Assembly: GCA_973895155.1 (NCBI GenBank)
Contig: OZ316894.1
Span: forward strand, 14,260,001 to 14,324,000
DNA length: 64,000 nucleotides
Direction: 5' to 3'
Origin: Marsupella aquatica
Taxonomy: Eukaryota > Marchantiophyta
The translations under genes and the position numbers were made by a program. Under the pieces are notes generated by a model. That model searched no databases and was not told the origin of the DNA. It saw only the letters and a program-made list of their open reading frames with translations. The first letter of the stretch is position 1; each line of letters starts with the position of its first letter. This document shows, one piece after another, positions 47,301 through 57,477 of the stretch.

Positions 47301-48538
47301 TAATGTTTGGTCTGTTGCTAGATCAGATGGATGTTGTCACAGCTTTCCTCTATGGCACCTTGGAGGAGGTGATCTTCATGAGACAGCCGCTAGGTTTTGT
47401 GAAGAGAGGACAAGAGGAACTGGTTTGCAAATTGCTAAAATCCTTGTATGGGTTGAAGCAGTCACCAAGACAGTGGAACAAGCGGTTTGACGATTGGATT
47501 CGATCACAAGGTTTTCACAAGAGTGTGTTTGACCCTTGTGTATATTTGAAACTGGTGAAAAATGTTGTCTTTGGGTTCATTGTTTTAGTACTTTATGTGG
47601 ATGACATGCTTATTGCGGTCAAGGATAAATCTGAGATTGTTAAGCTCAAGGCACTGCTAAGTGTAGAGTTTAAGATGAAGGACTTAGGCCAGCTAAGAGG
47701 ATTTTGGGTATGAAGATCACTAGGGACTTGGAGGCTGGTAAGCTATGGTTGACACAAAGCAGTTATGCAAGGAAGGTAATTATCAGGTTCAACATGGGGG
47801 ATAGTAAGCCAGTAAGTACCCCTTTGGCTGCACACTTCAAATTGTCATCAACTTTTTGTCCCACAGATGCGATAGAGAAGGGGCTGATGTCAAAGGTTCC
47901 TTATGATAAGGCAATGGGAAGTCTCATGTATTTGATGACTTGCACTAGACCTGATCTTGCCATGGCTATGGGCAAGGTGAGCAGGTACATGTCCAATCCA
48001 GGGAAGGTACACTGGGAAGCAGTGAAGTGGATTATCAGGTACTTGAAGGGTACCATGGATCATGGTCTTTTATTTGATGCAAATGCAAATAATGCAAGAT
48101 CATTGATTGGCTATGTAGATTCTGACTATGGACAAGATCTGGACCGAAGGAGATCAACAACAGGGTACGTGTTCACACTTGGCGGTGGATGCATAAGTTG
48201 GAGGTCTATTTTACAGAAGTGTATTGCTCAGTCTACTACAGAAGTAGAGTATGTTGCAGTAGCGGAAGCAACGAAGGAAGAAATTTGGTTGGATAGACTT
48301 ATCACTGAAATGGGATTGCCACAGGGGAATGTGAAGCTCCATTGTGATAGTCAGAGTGCGCTCCACCTTGTTGTGAACGAGGTGATGGACAGTAGAGTGA
48401 AGCACATAGACGTCAGGTACCATTTTATCTGATAATTTGTTTGAGCTAGTCAAGATAGATGGTAAACTCAACCCAGCTGACGCATTTACCAAAGTGATTC
48501 CTTTGGAAAGTTTCTCTAGACATCGTGATGTGCTGTAG
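44323..48538 (+). pseudogene. copia-2 gag-pol, decayed
   Basis: Gag starts at ATG 44323 and has a UBN2-like core (YDGRMDYLLWERQVKGVL, then LSSLPSSYQSL). The zinc knuckle CWKCHKVGHVKRDC (about 45180) lies in a shifted frame after stops at 45073 and about 45168. Protease is a remnant (WILDCACSFH). Integrase follows with LWHSRLGHMSEKG, HSDMWGP, RSDNGGEY and TPQQNGV, with a TAG at about 46194. Reverse transcriptase (46990-47710) has WIYKLKD, ARLVAKGF, LYGLKQSPRQW and LYVDD, and a frameshift near 47705. RNase H follows (DSDYGQD, AEATKEEIWL, HCDSQSALHL), with TGA at about 48430 and the tail running on in another frame to TAG at 48536-48538. The protease and integrase style is that of the Tork-type copia lineage, different from copia-1. 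Confidence 0.88.
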
Positions 48539-48756
48539 GTTTTGTAATTGCGTCACAAGTAAGGGTTTTTTCTTAACATTCGCTATAAATTACTAATATA
48601 TGCTCTTCTTCACTCCTAGTAGTAGGCTATGGCTTAGTTCTGGTTTGCTCTAGTTAGAGAGGGGAAACCATGTTGGTTTTTGTCCAGAACTTCCCGTTGA
48701 GGAATCATATAGGTTAGCAGTATTACCCTCCCCTAGACTAGAGTCAAGGGGGAGAT

Positions 48757-49099
48757 TGTTAGGTATTTACTCAAGGTCTAGGGTTACGACATATAACCAT
48801 AGTTAGACTAACCGTAGTTGGAGACGTGGTTAGGTTAACTAGGATGCACACTATATGCCAAGCGGTGTTTGCTTGGATAAGTGGAACTTAGGCTCTTTGT
48901 TATGCAGCCACTTGAGAGATGAGGAGAGCTTACATTGTGGAGACTTGGTATGGCCGACGGGCTTAGAATTCAATAAAGCTCTCTTGTGTGTTCCCGTGGA
49001 TGTAGCCTCAAGGAGGTGAACCACGTATCTCTTGTGTCGACTACTTGCACGTTGGATGTGTCATGTGCTTACCGTTGCGATTGTCGTCTATGCTCTACA
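48757..49099 (+). repeat. copia-2 3' LTR (343 bp)
   Basis: It matches 42559-42901 in length and is preceded by a polypurine tract. The reverse-strand copia at 63612 starts with a related TTAGGAATTTACTC. Confidence 0.93.
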
Positions 49100-49382
49100 A
49101 GGGCGAACAGAGTTTGTCACGGCTTCAAAGTGTACCTTAGCTGACCTTTTGGAGCCAAAGTCAACTTTGACTCCAGAGAAGAGATTGTCAAGGAAAGGGA
49201 AAGAGAAGTTGGACAGAGTTAGATCAATTTTGAACTTTGATTCCGAAGAGAGCGAGTCGGATGTTGCTGGGGAATCTGATGAGGAAGAGGTTCCAGTTGT
49301 CAATTTAGGAGACGACGAGGCAGAGAAAACAAATCCCCCGGGATCAAAATATGATTTCGAGGATGAGGAGTCTTCTGAGTAA

Positions 49383-50079
49383 TGCTCGTAAGCTCACTCC
49401 AAATGTACGACTATTTTCAACAACATTGTGGTTAGCGTTTTAGATGAAACTTGTATAAAACCTATCTTAGAAACTCAAATTCGTTCTCGTAGGGAATAAA
49501 GGAAATCAACTTATTATAGTATTAAGGTCTTTGAGATGTTTAGAAGTCTCTTTCCTTACACAACTACTATATATCACTCAAAATATTTATGATCAATCGT
49601 TTTAATATGAAAACTCTCAGATTATCGCTCCTTCTCAATAGAAGTTTGCTTTTTGTTCTATTCCTAAATTCCTTATACTCAACAGAGATTGGCTTTACAT
49701 TAGGGATTTCACTACAATTCTCTAAACTCTAGATTTCAGAACTTTATTCATATTTTTTCATACAAAACCAAAGAAACATTTTCTTAAAATGTATTCATTC
49801 ATTCCAAAGTTTGCAAGAAAGGCACGAGGAAATCATGAATAACAGTGGAATTTGGGTGGTGCATTTTCTCATTTCTGCAATTCTTCCTCCTAAGCCCAAC
49901 CTGACATGAGGAAAAGACTCAAACTAGTCACAAATCGTTTCCAGAGAAAATGACAAGACAATTTTGCCTGGGAGTTCAATTATAATACTCCCTCACAAAT
50001 CAAAAAGATTTGAAAAGGTTGCTAAACTACCTCCAAACTAACTATTAATTGAAGATCTGAAGAGGTGAGTAGTCCCAAC
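49383..50079. other. AT-rich noncoding stretch after copy 2
   Basis: The first 50 bp still resemble the 3' flank of the methyltransferase-like gene (GTAAGC after the stop, ggttagcgttttag). After that I see no palindrome, terminal repeat or gene. It may be LTR or untranslated DNA of another element. Confidence 0.4.
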
Positions 50080-50219
50080 TGTCATAAACCATAGTTTACT
50101 TTAACCCTAGACTAGAGTAGGTTAACCTTAACCCAATATGTTAACCTCTTAGGACAATATAAGTCCTTGATATAATGGAAGTGTGTGGAAGATTACAATC
50201 ATCTACTTTGTTTACAACA
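50080..50219 (+). repeat. copia-3 5' LTR (140 bp)
   Basis: It begins TGTCATAAACC and ends TTTACAACA. The primer-binding site follows directly: cgttattagcacgac (50220-50234), complementary to a tRNA-Ile(AAU) anticodon arm as in copia-1. Confidence 0.93.
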
Positions 50220-50735
50220 CGTTATTAGCACGACCGGCTCAATGATTTTTTTTTGCCTAGGCTGCCCCAACAGACATATTGGGAGATCATAGTTTTTACA
50301 TAGAAAATTACCAAGAATGTTACATTTTTGGCACCGGAATCCTATGTAACCGCCTAACTACCCCAAAATTGAGTACAATCCCACCTAAAAAGTGATGCTA
50401 GTTTACGCAAAAATTGAGCCCGGACATCAGATTGCTATGAGGAAGGCATCCATTAGCAATCTCAATCTTCATTGCCATAAGGACGGATTTGTCTAATTTT
50501 TTTTGTTCCATCCAACTTATTTCATGAAGGAATCCAATGCAGGATTTGGGAATGGCCATTATGCCAAATTAGAAACAACAATGCTACGGTGAAATCCCAA
50601 AATTGGACTTATAGGTGCTTCGAACCAGCACCTATAACTCCCCGAAGCATATATTTACCAATTGGATAGACCCAAGTATTATATATATACACCACCACAC
50701 CGAGCATTACAATCCCGAGTACAAGCGCAAGAAAT

Positions 50736-53700
50736 ATGGCAACATTGGAGAAATTGCATTTTCAGGCCCTTTCAGTAGACGGCAGCAACTACCTAACGTG
50801 GTCAGTAGATGCAGAAACATATTTTGCATCACTGGAACTCGAAGATACTTTGATAACTGATAATAATCTGACACTACAATAGAAGGCTAAGGCCATTTTC
50901 TTATTACGCCAACATTTGGCTCCTCCACTCAAAACCCAATATATGAACGAGGTCAACCCACGCCTACTATGGGATAAATTAAAATCAAGATTCGACCATA
51001 TGCGCAAAGTCTGGCTCCCAGAAGCCCGCCGTGATTGGTATAACCTGCGAGTGATGGACTACACATCAATAGCCAGCTACAACAGCGCATTATTTAGAAT
51101 CACATCCCAATTGGAGTTGTGTGGCCATCCGGTCCTTGATGCAGATATGATCGACAAAACACTAAGCACATTCCCAGAAGCAAATATAGCCCTCAGTACA
51201 CAGTACAGAAATATGAGATTTACAATCTACTCAGACCTCATTGCACATTTACTGGTAGAAGAGAAGCAGCAGACCGTTGCCCTGTAGAACGCTAGAAAAC
51301 AACCTGCAGGATCAGCCCCACCACCACAAAAACTAGAAACAAATTATAATATGAGAAACCAAAGGGGACGAGGCAAATCAAGAGGCAGAGGCGGATATCA
51401 AGACAGAAGCAGGAATCAAAATCCCAGAGGCCGAGGAAACCGTTCTTCATACAACTCACGGGGTCGAGGAGCAAGCGGCCGAGACAGCAGACGAAACACC
51501 CCACCTGATAACATCAGAGAAGATAGGCTGTGTTACCGGTGTGGTAAAATAGGACACATAAAGAAGAACTGCTGGGCATCAGACCAAGCAGCTAAACGAC
51601 ATACAGAAGCAAGGGCCCAATTAAAGCAAAATCCAGAAGGCAACTATATGGAGATGGAGGAAGACTTAGCTAACTATCAGGACCCGGAAGAAACACCTAC
51701 ACAACAACTTGAAGAACAGGAGACCCATATGGTAACACCAGCATCAATACACACCTCATTAGATGACCCCAACCTTGGGATAATTGACAGCGGAACATCA
51801 CATACAATTCTTAAAGACAAGAAGTACTTCCACAGTATCACCCCATCTACACGATCAATGACCACAATTTCGGGTATAAACCAGATAGAAGAAGGTAAGG
51901 GAGCCGCAACAGTGACATTCCCACAAGGAACAGTTATTGATATTGATGCAGCAATCTTTGCCCCACGAGCTACTCGAAATTTGATAAGCTTTCGGGACGT
52001 AGTCGCTAATAAATACCAACTGCGAACGGCAAAGACAGATGAAGAGGACACACTACAAATTTTGGAGATTACCAATGATGGAACCAATATTAAAGAGACA
52101 TTACCACTCATACCCCCCGGTCTCTATGCGACTCAAATTACTGTAAATTATTCTACAACTGAATCATTAGAAATAACACACCTATGGCACTACCGACTGG
52201 GACACCTAGGAGTAAATATGTACCGGAGAATTATCAAGGACTCCAGAGGAATCCCACAAGGAGTCAACCCATCCACAATGAAACAACAATGCTTAGCCTG
52301 TTCTCAGGGGAAGCTGATTACAAGACCACCAATACCGAAGACGATCTATGCTATCCCGAATTTTTTGGAACACCTGAACGCAGATGTATGTGGGCCAATA
52401 CACCCACCCAGTGGACCATTTAAGTACTTCTTGGCCATAATTGACTCATCGACTAAATGGTTACAAGTATCCCTCCTTTCTAGTCGAAACTTAGTCTTTG
52501 CACGAATCTTAGCCAATATATTAAAACTTAAAGCACAGTTCCCAGAAAATCCAATCCGGAAACTGAGAGTGGATGGAGCAGGGGAATTTACCTCCAAAGC
52601 ATTCGATGATTTCTGCTGGACGGCGGGAATTGACACAGAATACTCAGTTCCCTACGTCCATTTTCAAAACAGAATTGCCGAATCCGTTATAAAGCGTATC
52701 CAAATGATTACTCGACCACTCCTACTGAACTCCAAGTTACCCCTCTTCGCATGGGGACATGTAGTCCTCCACGCCACCACATTGTTGAAGTACAGGCCCT
52801 CAGCGTTTAATACCAAAACTCCACACCACTTAGCGTTCGGATTACCCCCTGACCTGTCACATCTGCGCGTCTTTGGATGCAAAGTGATGGTCCCCATCCT
52901 TGGGCCAAAGCGCACTAAAATAGGACCTCAAAGACAGGAAGGCATCTACGTTGGCTACGACTCCTCATCCATAATCCGTTACCTGGAACCGACCACTGCA
53001 GACCTATTTAAAGCCAGATACGCAGACTGTCACTTCTATGAAGATTCATTCCCCCAGTTACTTACAGAAAAACCATTGACGAGGGATACACCTCCACAAA
53101 GCATAAATTGGAACAGTCGAAACTTACTCAACCAGGACCCGCGAACGAAGCGAGCGGATGAAGAAGTCCGTAGACTACTACACCTCCAAGAAATGTTGGA
53201 CAAGATCCCCGACGCCTTTAATGATGCAGCCAACGTTACAAGATCCCATGTAGAGGCAGCAAACCTACCAGCTCGAGTACAACCTGCCACAAAATCAGCA
53301 ATGGAGACCACGGCAAAGAAAAAAAGAGGTAGGCCACCAGAATCTAGAGACTCCCGACCACGCCAGAGACTCCCTCATCAGGTACTACCTGAAACCACGA
53401 TGCATGCTATTACTAATGAACCAGATAGATCTAACGTACCAGATAATGAAGAAATGGCCATTCCATACCAATACACCGGACAAATCTATAAAAGACCCAA
53501 CACTGTCGTTGATGCACAATTTGCCTATCACATAGCTCAGCAAATATCAACTGACACTCCGGACCCCCTAACCATTAAAGAAGCACAAGCGAGGTCGGAT
53601 TGGCCACAGTGGCAAGAGGCCATTAACACTGAAATGGATGCATTGATCCGTAGGCATGTCTTTGGCCCATTAAAACAAGTCCAACCTAACAATGATTACA

Positions 53701-55344
53701 CAGACAGCAAATTCACATTTGTCAGAAAGAGAAATGCCAAAGGAGATGTCATTAGATACCGCGCACGCTTAGTAGCGAAAGGCTACAGTCAAATCCCGGG
53801 AAGGGATTATGATTTGACCTATTCACCTGTTATGGATGTGACTACATTCAGGTATCTTATAGCTTTCTCTCGAAAACACCAACTCTGTAATATACTAATG
53901 GACGTTGTAACAGCGTACCTATATGGAGTACTAGACTCCGAAATTTTCATGAAAGCCCCAAAAGAACTACTCGCAAGAGTGACAGAACATGTCCAAGGGA
54001 AACATTTCCAGAACTTGAGTAAGGACATGAAGTCGGGAATACGACAGATTACCAGATGAGAAGCTCAAAGGCCTAGTGTTGAGCAGTGGCAACACAAATA
54101 AAGATCCACTCCAACACCCCAGAAAAAGTGGGACTTGACAGCAGGCGTTTGCTGTGCAAGTCCTGAAATCCATCAACGAGTTAAAACAAAGTGGACGCAT
54201 CTGGTACCAGAAGTTTAAAACTGAGATGCAAACCCTTGGATTTATCAACAACGATATTGCACCGTGCATATTCATCAAACACATCGATACAGAATTTGTC
54301 ATCCTCGCCCTATACGTCGATGATGTCAACTTATTTGGTACTCCACAACTCTTACGCAAAACTATTAATACAATGAAGAGTATTTTCGAGATGAAAGAAA
54401 TTGGAGAGCCGACATACTGCTTAGGACTACAATTTGAATACCTGCAAACTGGCACATTAATTAGTCAATCAACCTATACCAAGAAGATCATTCGACAATT
54501 TCATATGCACAATGCATATCCTGTGTCCACACCCATGGAGATGCGGTCATTGGACACAGCTAAGGACATGTTCAGGCGACGACAGGAGAATGAACCAGCC
54601 CTTGACTCGGATAAGCCATACCTATCAGCCATTGGTGCCCTTCTCTACCTGGCAAACAATACAAGACCGGATATCTCCTTCGCAGTAAGCTTACTGGCAC
54701 GACACAGTGCACATCCAACTATTCGGCATTGGAACGGCGTGAAAAGGGTATTCAGCTACCTTCAAGGCTCAATAGATATGGGCCTTTTCTTCCCAAACGA
54801 CAACCCAGATGAACTCATCGGTTATGCAGATGCGGGGTACCTCTCTGACCCACAGGACTCGAAGTCACAGACTGGCTACGTTTTCCTGCAAGGGAGAACT
54901 GCCATATCCTGGAGGAGTACGAAATAGAGCATGACCACAACCTCCTCGAATCACGCAGAAGTCATCTCTCTCTATGAAGCATGTCGTGAGGCAATATGGC
55001 TCCGCAGTATTATCAACTATATCCTGAAACAAACAGGCAAAATGATATTGACCAAACCAACAATTATTTATGAAGACAATAAAGCATGCGTCGACCAAAT
55101 TGTTGCAGGCTACATGAAGACAGATCGGACCAAACATATTGATCCAAAATTCTTTTTTACGCACGAACAGAGTGGAAACCAGATCCAGGTGAAGTGGATC
55201 CGTTCACAAGACAATTGCGCCGATCTTTTTACGAAGCCCTTACCTGCGGGACCCCATCAACAGCATGTTACCGCCATCGGAATGTGTCGACTCTCTACCC
55301 TGCTTTCCCCCACTGCCGACGCACCCCACCAAGCAGATACTTGA
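50736..55344 (+). pseudogene. copia-3 Gag-Pol, disabled
   Basis: ATG 50736 (MATLEKLHF) aligns with copia-1 MNTVEKLLW. In order it has the UBN2 Gag domain, an RGG-rich stretch, zinc knuckle CYRCGKIGHIKKNC (51532), protease DSGT (51787), integrase WHYRLGH, NADVCGP and DGAGEF with an intact E downstream, reverse transcriptase with YVDD (about 54315), and RNase H with ADAGY, EDN and DLFTKPL. Disabling changes: TAG 50880 (Q in copia-1), TAG 51285 (Q), a frameshift near 54050, TGA 54136 and TAG 54925 (Q). Long stretches between them are unbroken, including 902 codons at 51351-54059. Confidence 0.93.
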
Positions 55345-55741
55345 AAAACGAAACGAGGACTTTGGAATTTGGGTTTCGACCTTTCCCCCCAACACCTCCC
55401 TGTTTACCAAATACCCGACCTAAGCTATACACATATACCTCCGACTTTACACCATTACTTCGATTCAATTAACCGTTCGGGCATAAGACATTATACTTTT
55501 AGACATAGTGAACTACTCTTACTCTAAAGTTACCCTAAATTTTAACATACCTTAGAATTTAACAGGATAATTCATCATATAGAACATACATTTTATGGAC
55601 CACAAATTCTAATGATGGTAGTACTCTTCCTTGAGAAGAAAGCAGCAAGTTTTAATGAGGCTACATCAAAAGTGGATTCCATTTTACACTAGGGTTAAAA
55701 GTGTGGTTACTTGACACCCCGTCCAATTAACCAAGGGGAAG
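55345..55741 (+). promoter_or_regulatory. copia-3 3' spacer with conserved block and polypurine tract
   Basis: Positions 55615-55741 repeat the copia-1 block (tgatggtagtactctt, gagaagaaagcagc, ttttaatgaggctacatca, gtggttact). The tract ccaaggggaagtg lies before the LTR. The rest shows no gene. Confidence 0.75.
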
Positions 55742-55881
55742 TGTCATAAACCATAGTTTACTTTAACCCTAGACTAGAGTAGGTTAACCTTAACCCAATA
55801 TGTTAACCTCTTAGGACTATATAAGTCCTTGATATAATGGAAGTGTGTGGAAGATTACAATCATCTACTTTGTTTACAACA
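55742..55881 (+). repeat. copia-3 3' LTR (140 bp)
   Basis: It differs from the 5' LTR at one position and is followed by ccaac. Confidence 0.93.
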
Positions 55882-55886
55882 CCAAC

Positions 55887-56383
55887 TACTTTCCTAAGCT
55901 CCTAATGATGGCTAAACTAGTTTAGCTAAGCTAAATTCTATCTAATGAGCTCAATTTAGGAAAAGGGAGAGAAAACGGTTTAAGAGATGTTGAATCAAAA
56001 TTCAACTTAAAACGCCAGAGTGATCCTTCAGATGAAAAACAGTTTATTGGTTAAACTGATCTTCTTATGTCCTTCACTCCTTCATCTTTTCTAAGTGACT
56101 TTATTCTGTCACTTAAAATGCTTCAAAAGATTTGAAAAATTTAGGTTTAATACTCCTTTATAATACTTCCACAAAAAGGCTTTCCACATAATCCCCTCCT
56201 TAAATGTGAAGTGACCCCGCGAACAGTAAGTGTCAAAACAATTTTCTTCAGTAAAAATGTTTCAGGTGAAATTGCTAAAGATGATAACATTTCTTACTCA
56301 AAGAAATAAATAGTGAACAGATTGAACTTGAGGACTTCAGGTCCAAATTTGAGCTTGGTTTGACTTGTGAAGAAAGAATTAAC
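55887..56383. other. AT-rich noncoding stretch
   Basis: No gene or clear repeat. It has a short palindrome, ctaaactagtttagctaagc (55910). Confidence 0.4.
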
Positions 56384-56692
56384 GAAGTGTTTACAAAAGA
56401 CAGCAAACAAGAAACATGATTTAATAACAGAAATTGGTAACAAGAAAAAAAACTGGTAACAGGAAAATGGGTGGAAATTTTTTTTGAAATTTTTTTGATC
56501 GACCAGATTTTTTTTGATCGACCAGATTTTTTTGCTAGTGCCCAAAGCTAGCCAAAAATGTTGCATTGTTAATTTTTTTGGAAATAACATGTTTTTGGAG
56601 ACATTTTTAAATTGTCATTTTTCCTGGTAAGAGCATATTAAAAACAGGAAAAAAATTATGTTTACCTATTTCCTGTCTCCGTCGCTATACCC
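56384..56692. mobile_element. 309-bp MITE of the ParB/methyltransferase transposon family
   Basis: It begins GAAGTGTTTACAAAAGACAG, matching the left end of copy 1 (GGGGTATTTACAAAAGACAG) over 20 bases with three changes. It ends ttcctgtctccgtcgctataccc, matching the right end (ttcctgtcaccgctgttataccc). Flanking bases agaattaac and ataattaac form a 9-bp target duplication with one change. A degenerate palindrome, tagtgcccaaagcta, is at 56535-56549. An internal 23-bp duplication, ttttgatcgaccagattttt, lies near 56490-56530. It has no coding capacity, so it would need a transposase in trans. Confidence 0.78.
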
Positions 56693-57477
56693 ATAATTAA
56701 CTTGGATGTGATTCAGTGAGGCTTTTCAAGTTTGAATAAACTTAGGGTGAAAACTGTAATGGAAAGAAACACATGGAATAGAAATGGCATTGAAGAAAGG
56801 TAAAATCTGTATCAAAGAAAGTGAAGTGCAAATAAATCTCCAACAGTGTATAGTGAAGTGATGGACCGAAAGAAATTCTCCATCAAAATACTTCAAAATT
56901 AAAATGAGATCTCTTCTTCACCGTAGCAGAGGAGTAATAAATCCAAGGAAAATGCTCATAATGTCACTCCCACCAGAATTGGAAATCATTTCCACTAACT
57001 GCACTTAAAACTTGAAAGCTGTCTCCTAGTGTTTTCGCTTCAGTTTCTTTTTCTTTGGAAGCGAAGCTTGATTCACTTCTTCAGACTCAGTGTCTGGTTT
57101 GACTACTTCAATATCCATATGTAAATCAGCCTGTGCTGATAAATCTGTTGTTGGAGTAGTCATGGACCGTAGTAGGGCAGTGTTAGAAAAATCGTCATAA
57201 GCATTAGAAATTGATGATTTTTGTTTAGGAGTAGGTACTCAAAGACAATTTGCATCAACTACTGGTAATGCCTAACCTTGTTCTGATCAATAGAAACATT
57301 GTTTGGAGCAAGAAGAGAAACAAATGGCTGATCCTCTGATGTCATGGCTAGGGTTGGAGCAACACAATTTGATTGTCTAGCAGCAACCTTCTCGTAGGGA
57401 GCAATGCCTTCAACTACATTCGCTTTGTCCTCCCTTGAAACATGAGTTACTCCCTGTGGTACGTCTGATGGGGTACC
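56693..57477. other. Noncoding stretch
   Basis: No supported gene. From 57030 it reads on the reverse strand as a possible lysine-rich C-terminal extension of the next gene (KKKKLKRKH), but the frame is broken. It may be 3' sequence of the gypsy element to the right. Confidence 0.35.

Larger units (their letters stand above)
42559..49099 (+). mobile_element. Old Ty1/copia retrotransposon (copia-2) inside copy 2
   Basis: LTRs of 343 bp (42559-42901 and 48757-49099) and a perfect 5-bp target duplication agggc (42554-42558 and 49100-49104) define the element. The LTRs differ at about 20 sites by eye, mostly transitions, so it is much older than copia-1. A primer-binding site, ttggtattagagc at 42903, resembles the initiator-tRNA-Met type with one change. 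The polypurine tract is tcaagggggagat (48744-48756). Confidence 0.95.
39145..49382 (+). pseudogene. ParB/Srx-like plus DNA-methyltransferase-like protein, copy 2 (split by copia)
   Basis: Exons: 39145-39848, 39977-41321, 41420-42137 and 42243-42558, with the last resuming at 49100-49382 after the copia insertion; VVGMEG continues as RTEFVTASK. Each of the three introns carries one palindrome. The ParB-like motif reads DGNHWLFSW, so the arginine of DGNHR is lost (CGG to TGG). AGFLYLPTG again stands where DPPY would be expected, and the SAM motif is DWTCCSGSSF with GRFVVGME. The acidic tail ends in EDEESSE. Disabling changes: TAA near 39178, a frameshift near 39470, TAG at about 40542 (Q in copy 1), TGA at about 40872 (R in copy 1), and a frameshift near 41990. 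ATG 39145 is my choice because homology with copy 1 begins just after it. Confidence 0.72.
33912..49440. mobile_element. Second copy of the transposon, inverted relative to copy 1
   Basis: The same two genes occur in mirror order: transposase on the reverse strand (34382-37971) and ParB/methyltransferase-like gene on the forward strand (39145-49382), diverging from 38-39 kb. The left end is placed near 33912 because ccaggaaacagg sits at the same distance from it as caggaaacagg from the right end of copy 1, though the outer 16 bases are diverged. An old copia (42559-49099) is inserted in the last methyltransferase exon. I could not find the right terminal repeat; the element appears truncated after about 49440. 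Confidence 0.78.
50080..55881 (+). mobile_element. Ty1/copia retrotransposon (copia-3), same lineage as copia-1
   Basis: Its LTRs are only 140 bp (50080-50219 and 55742-55881) and differ at a single base (acaatat versus actatat). The target duplication ccaac is perfect (50075-50079 and 55882-55886). Layout and protein match copia-1, but the coding region carries several disabling changes. Confidence 0.96.

Noticed and set aside
50736-55344. TAG read as glutamine (a variant nuclear code as in some ulvophyte algae), since several internal TAGs sit at Q positions.
   Set aside because: The intact copia-1 polyprotein uses only CAA and CAG for Q, and other internal stops replace R, W, S or E. Decay by C to T change explains the pattern better.
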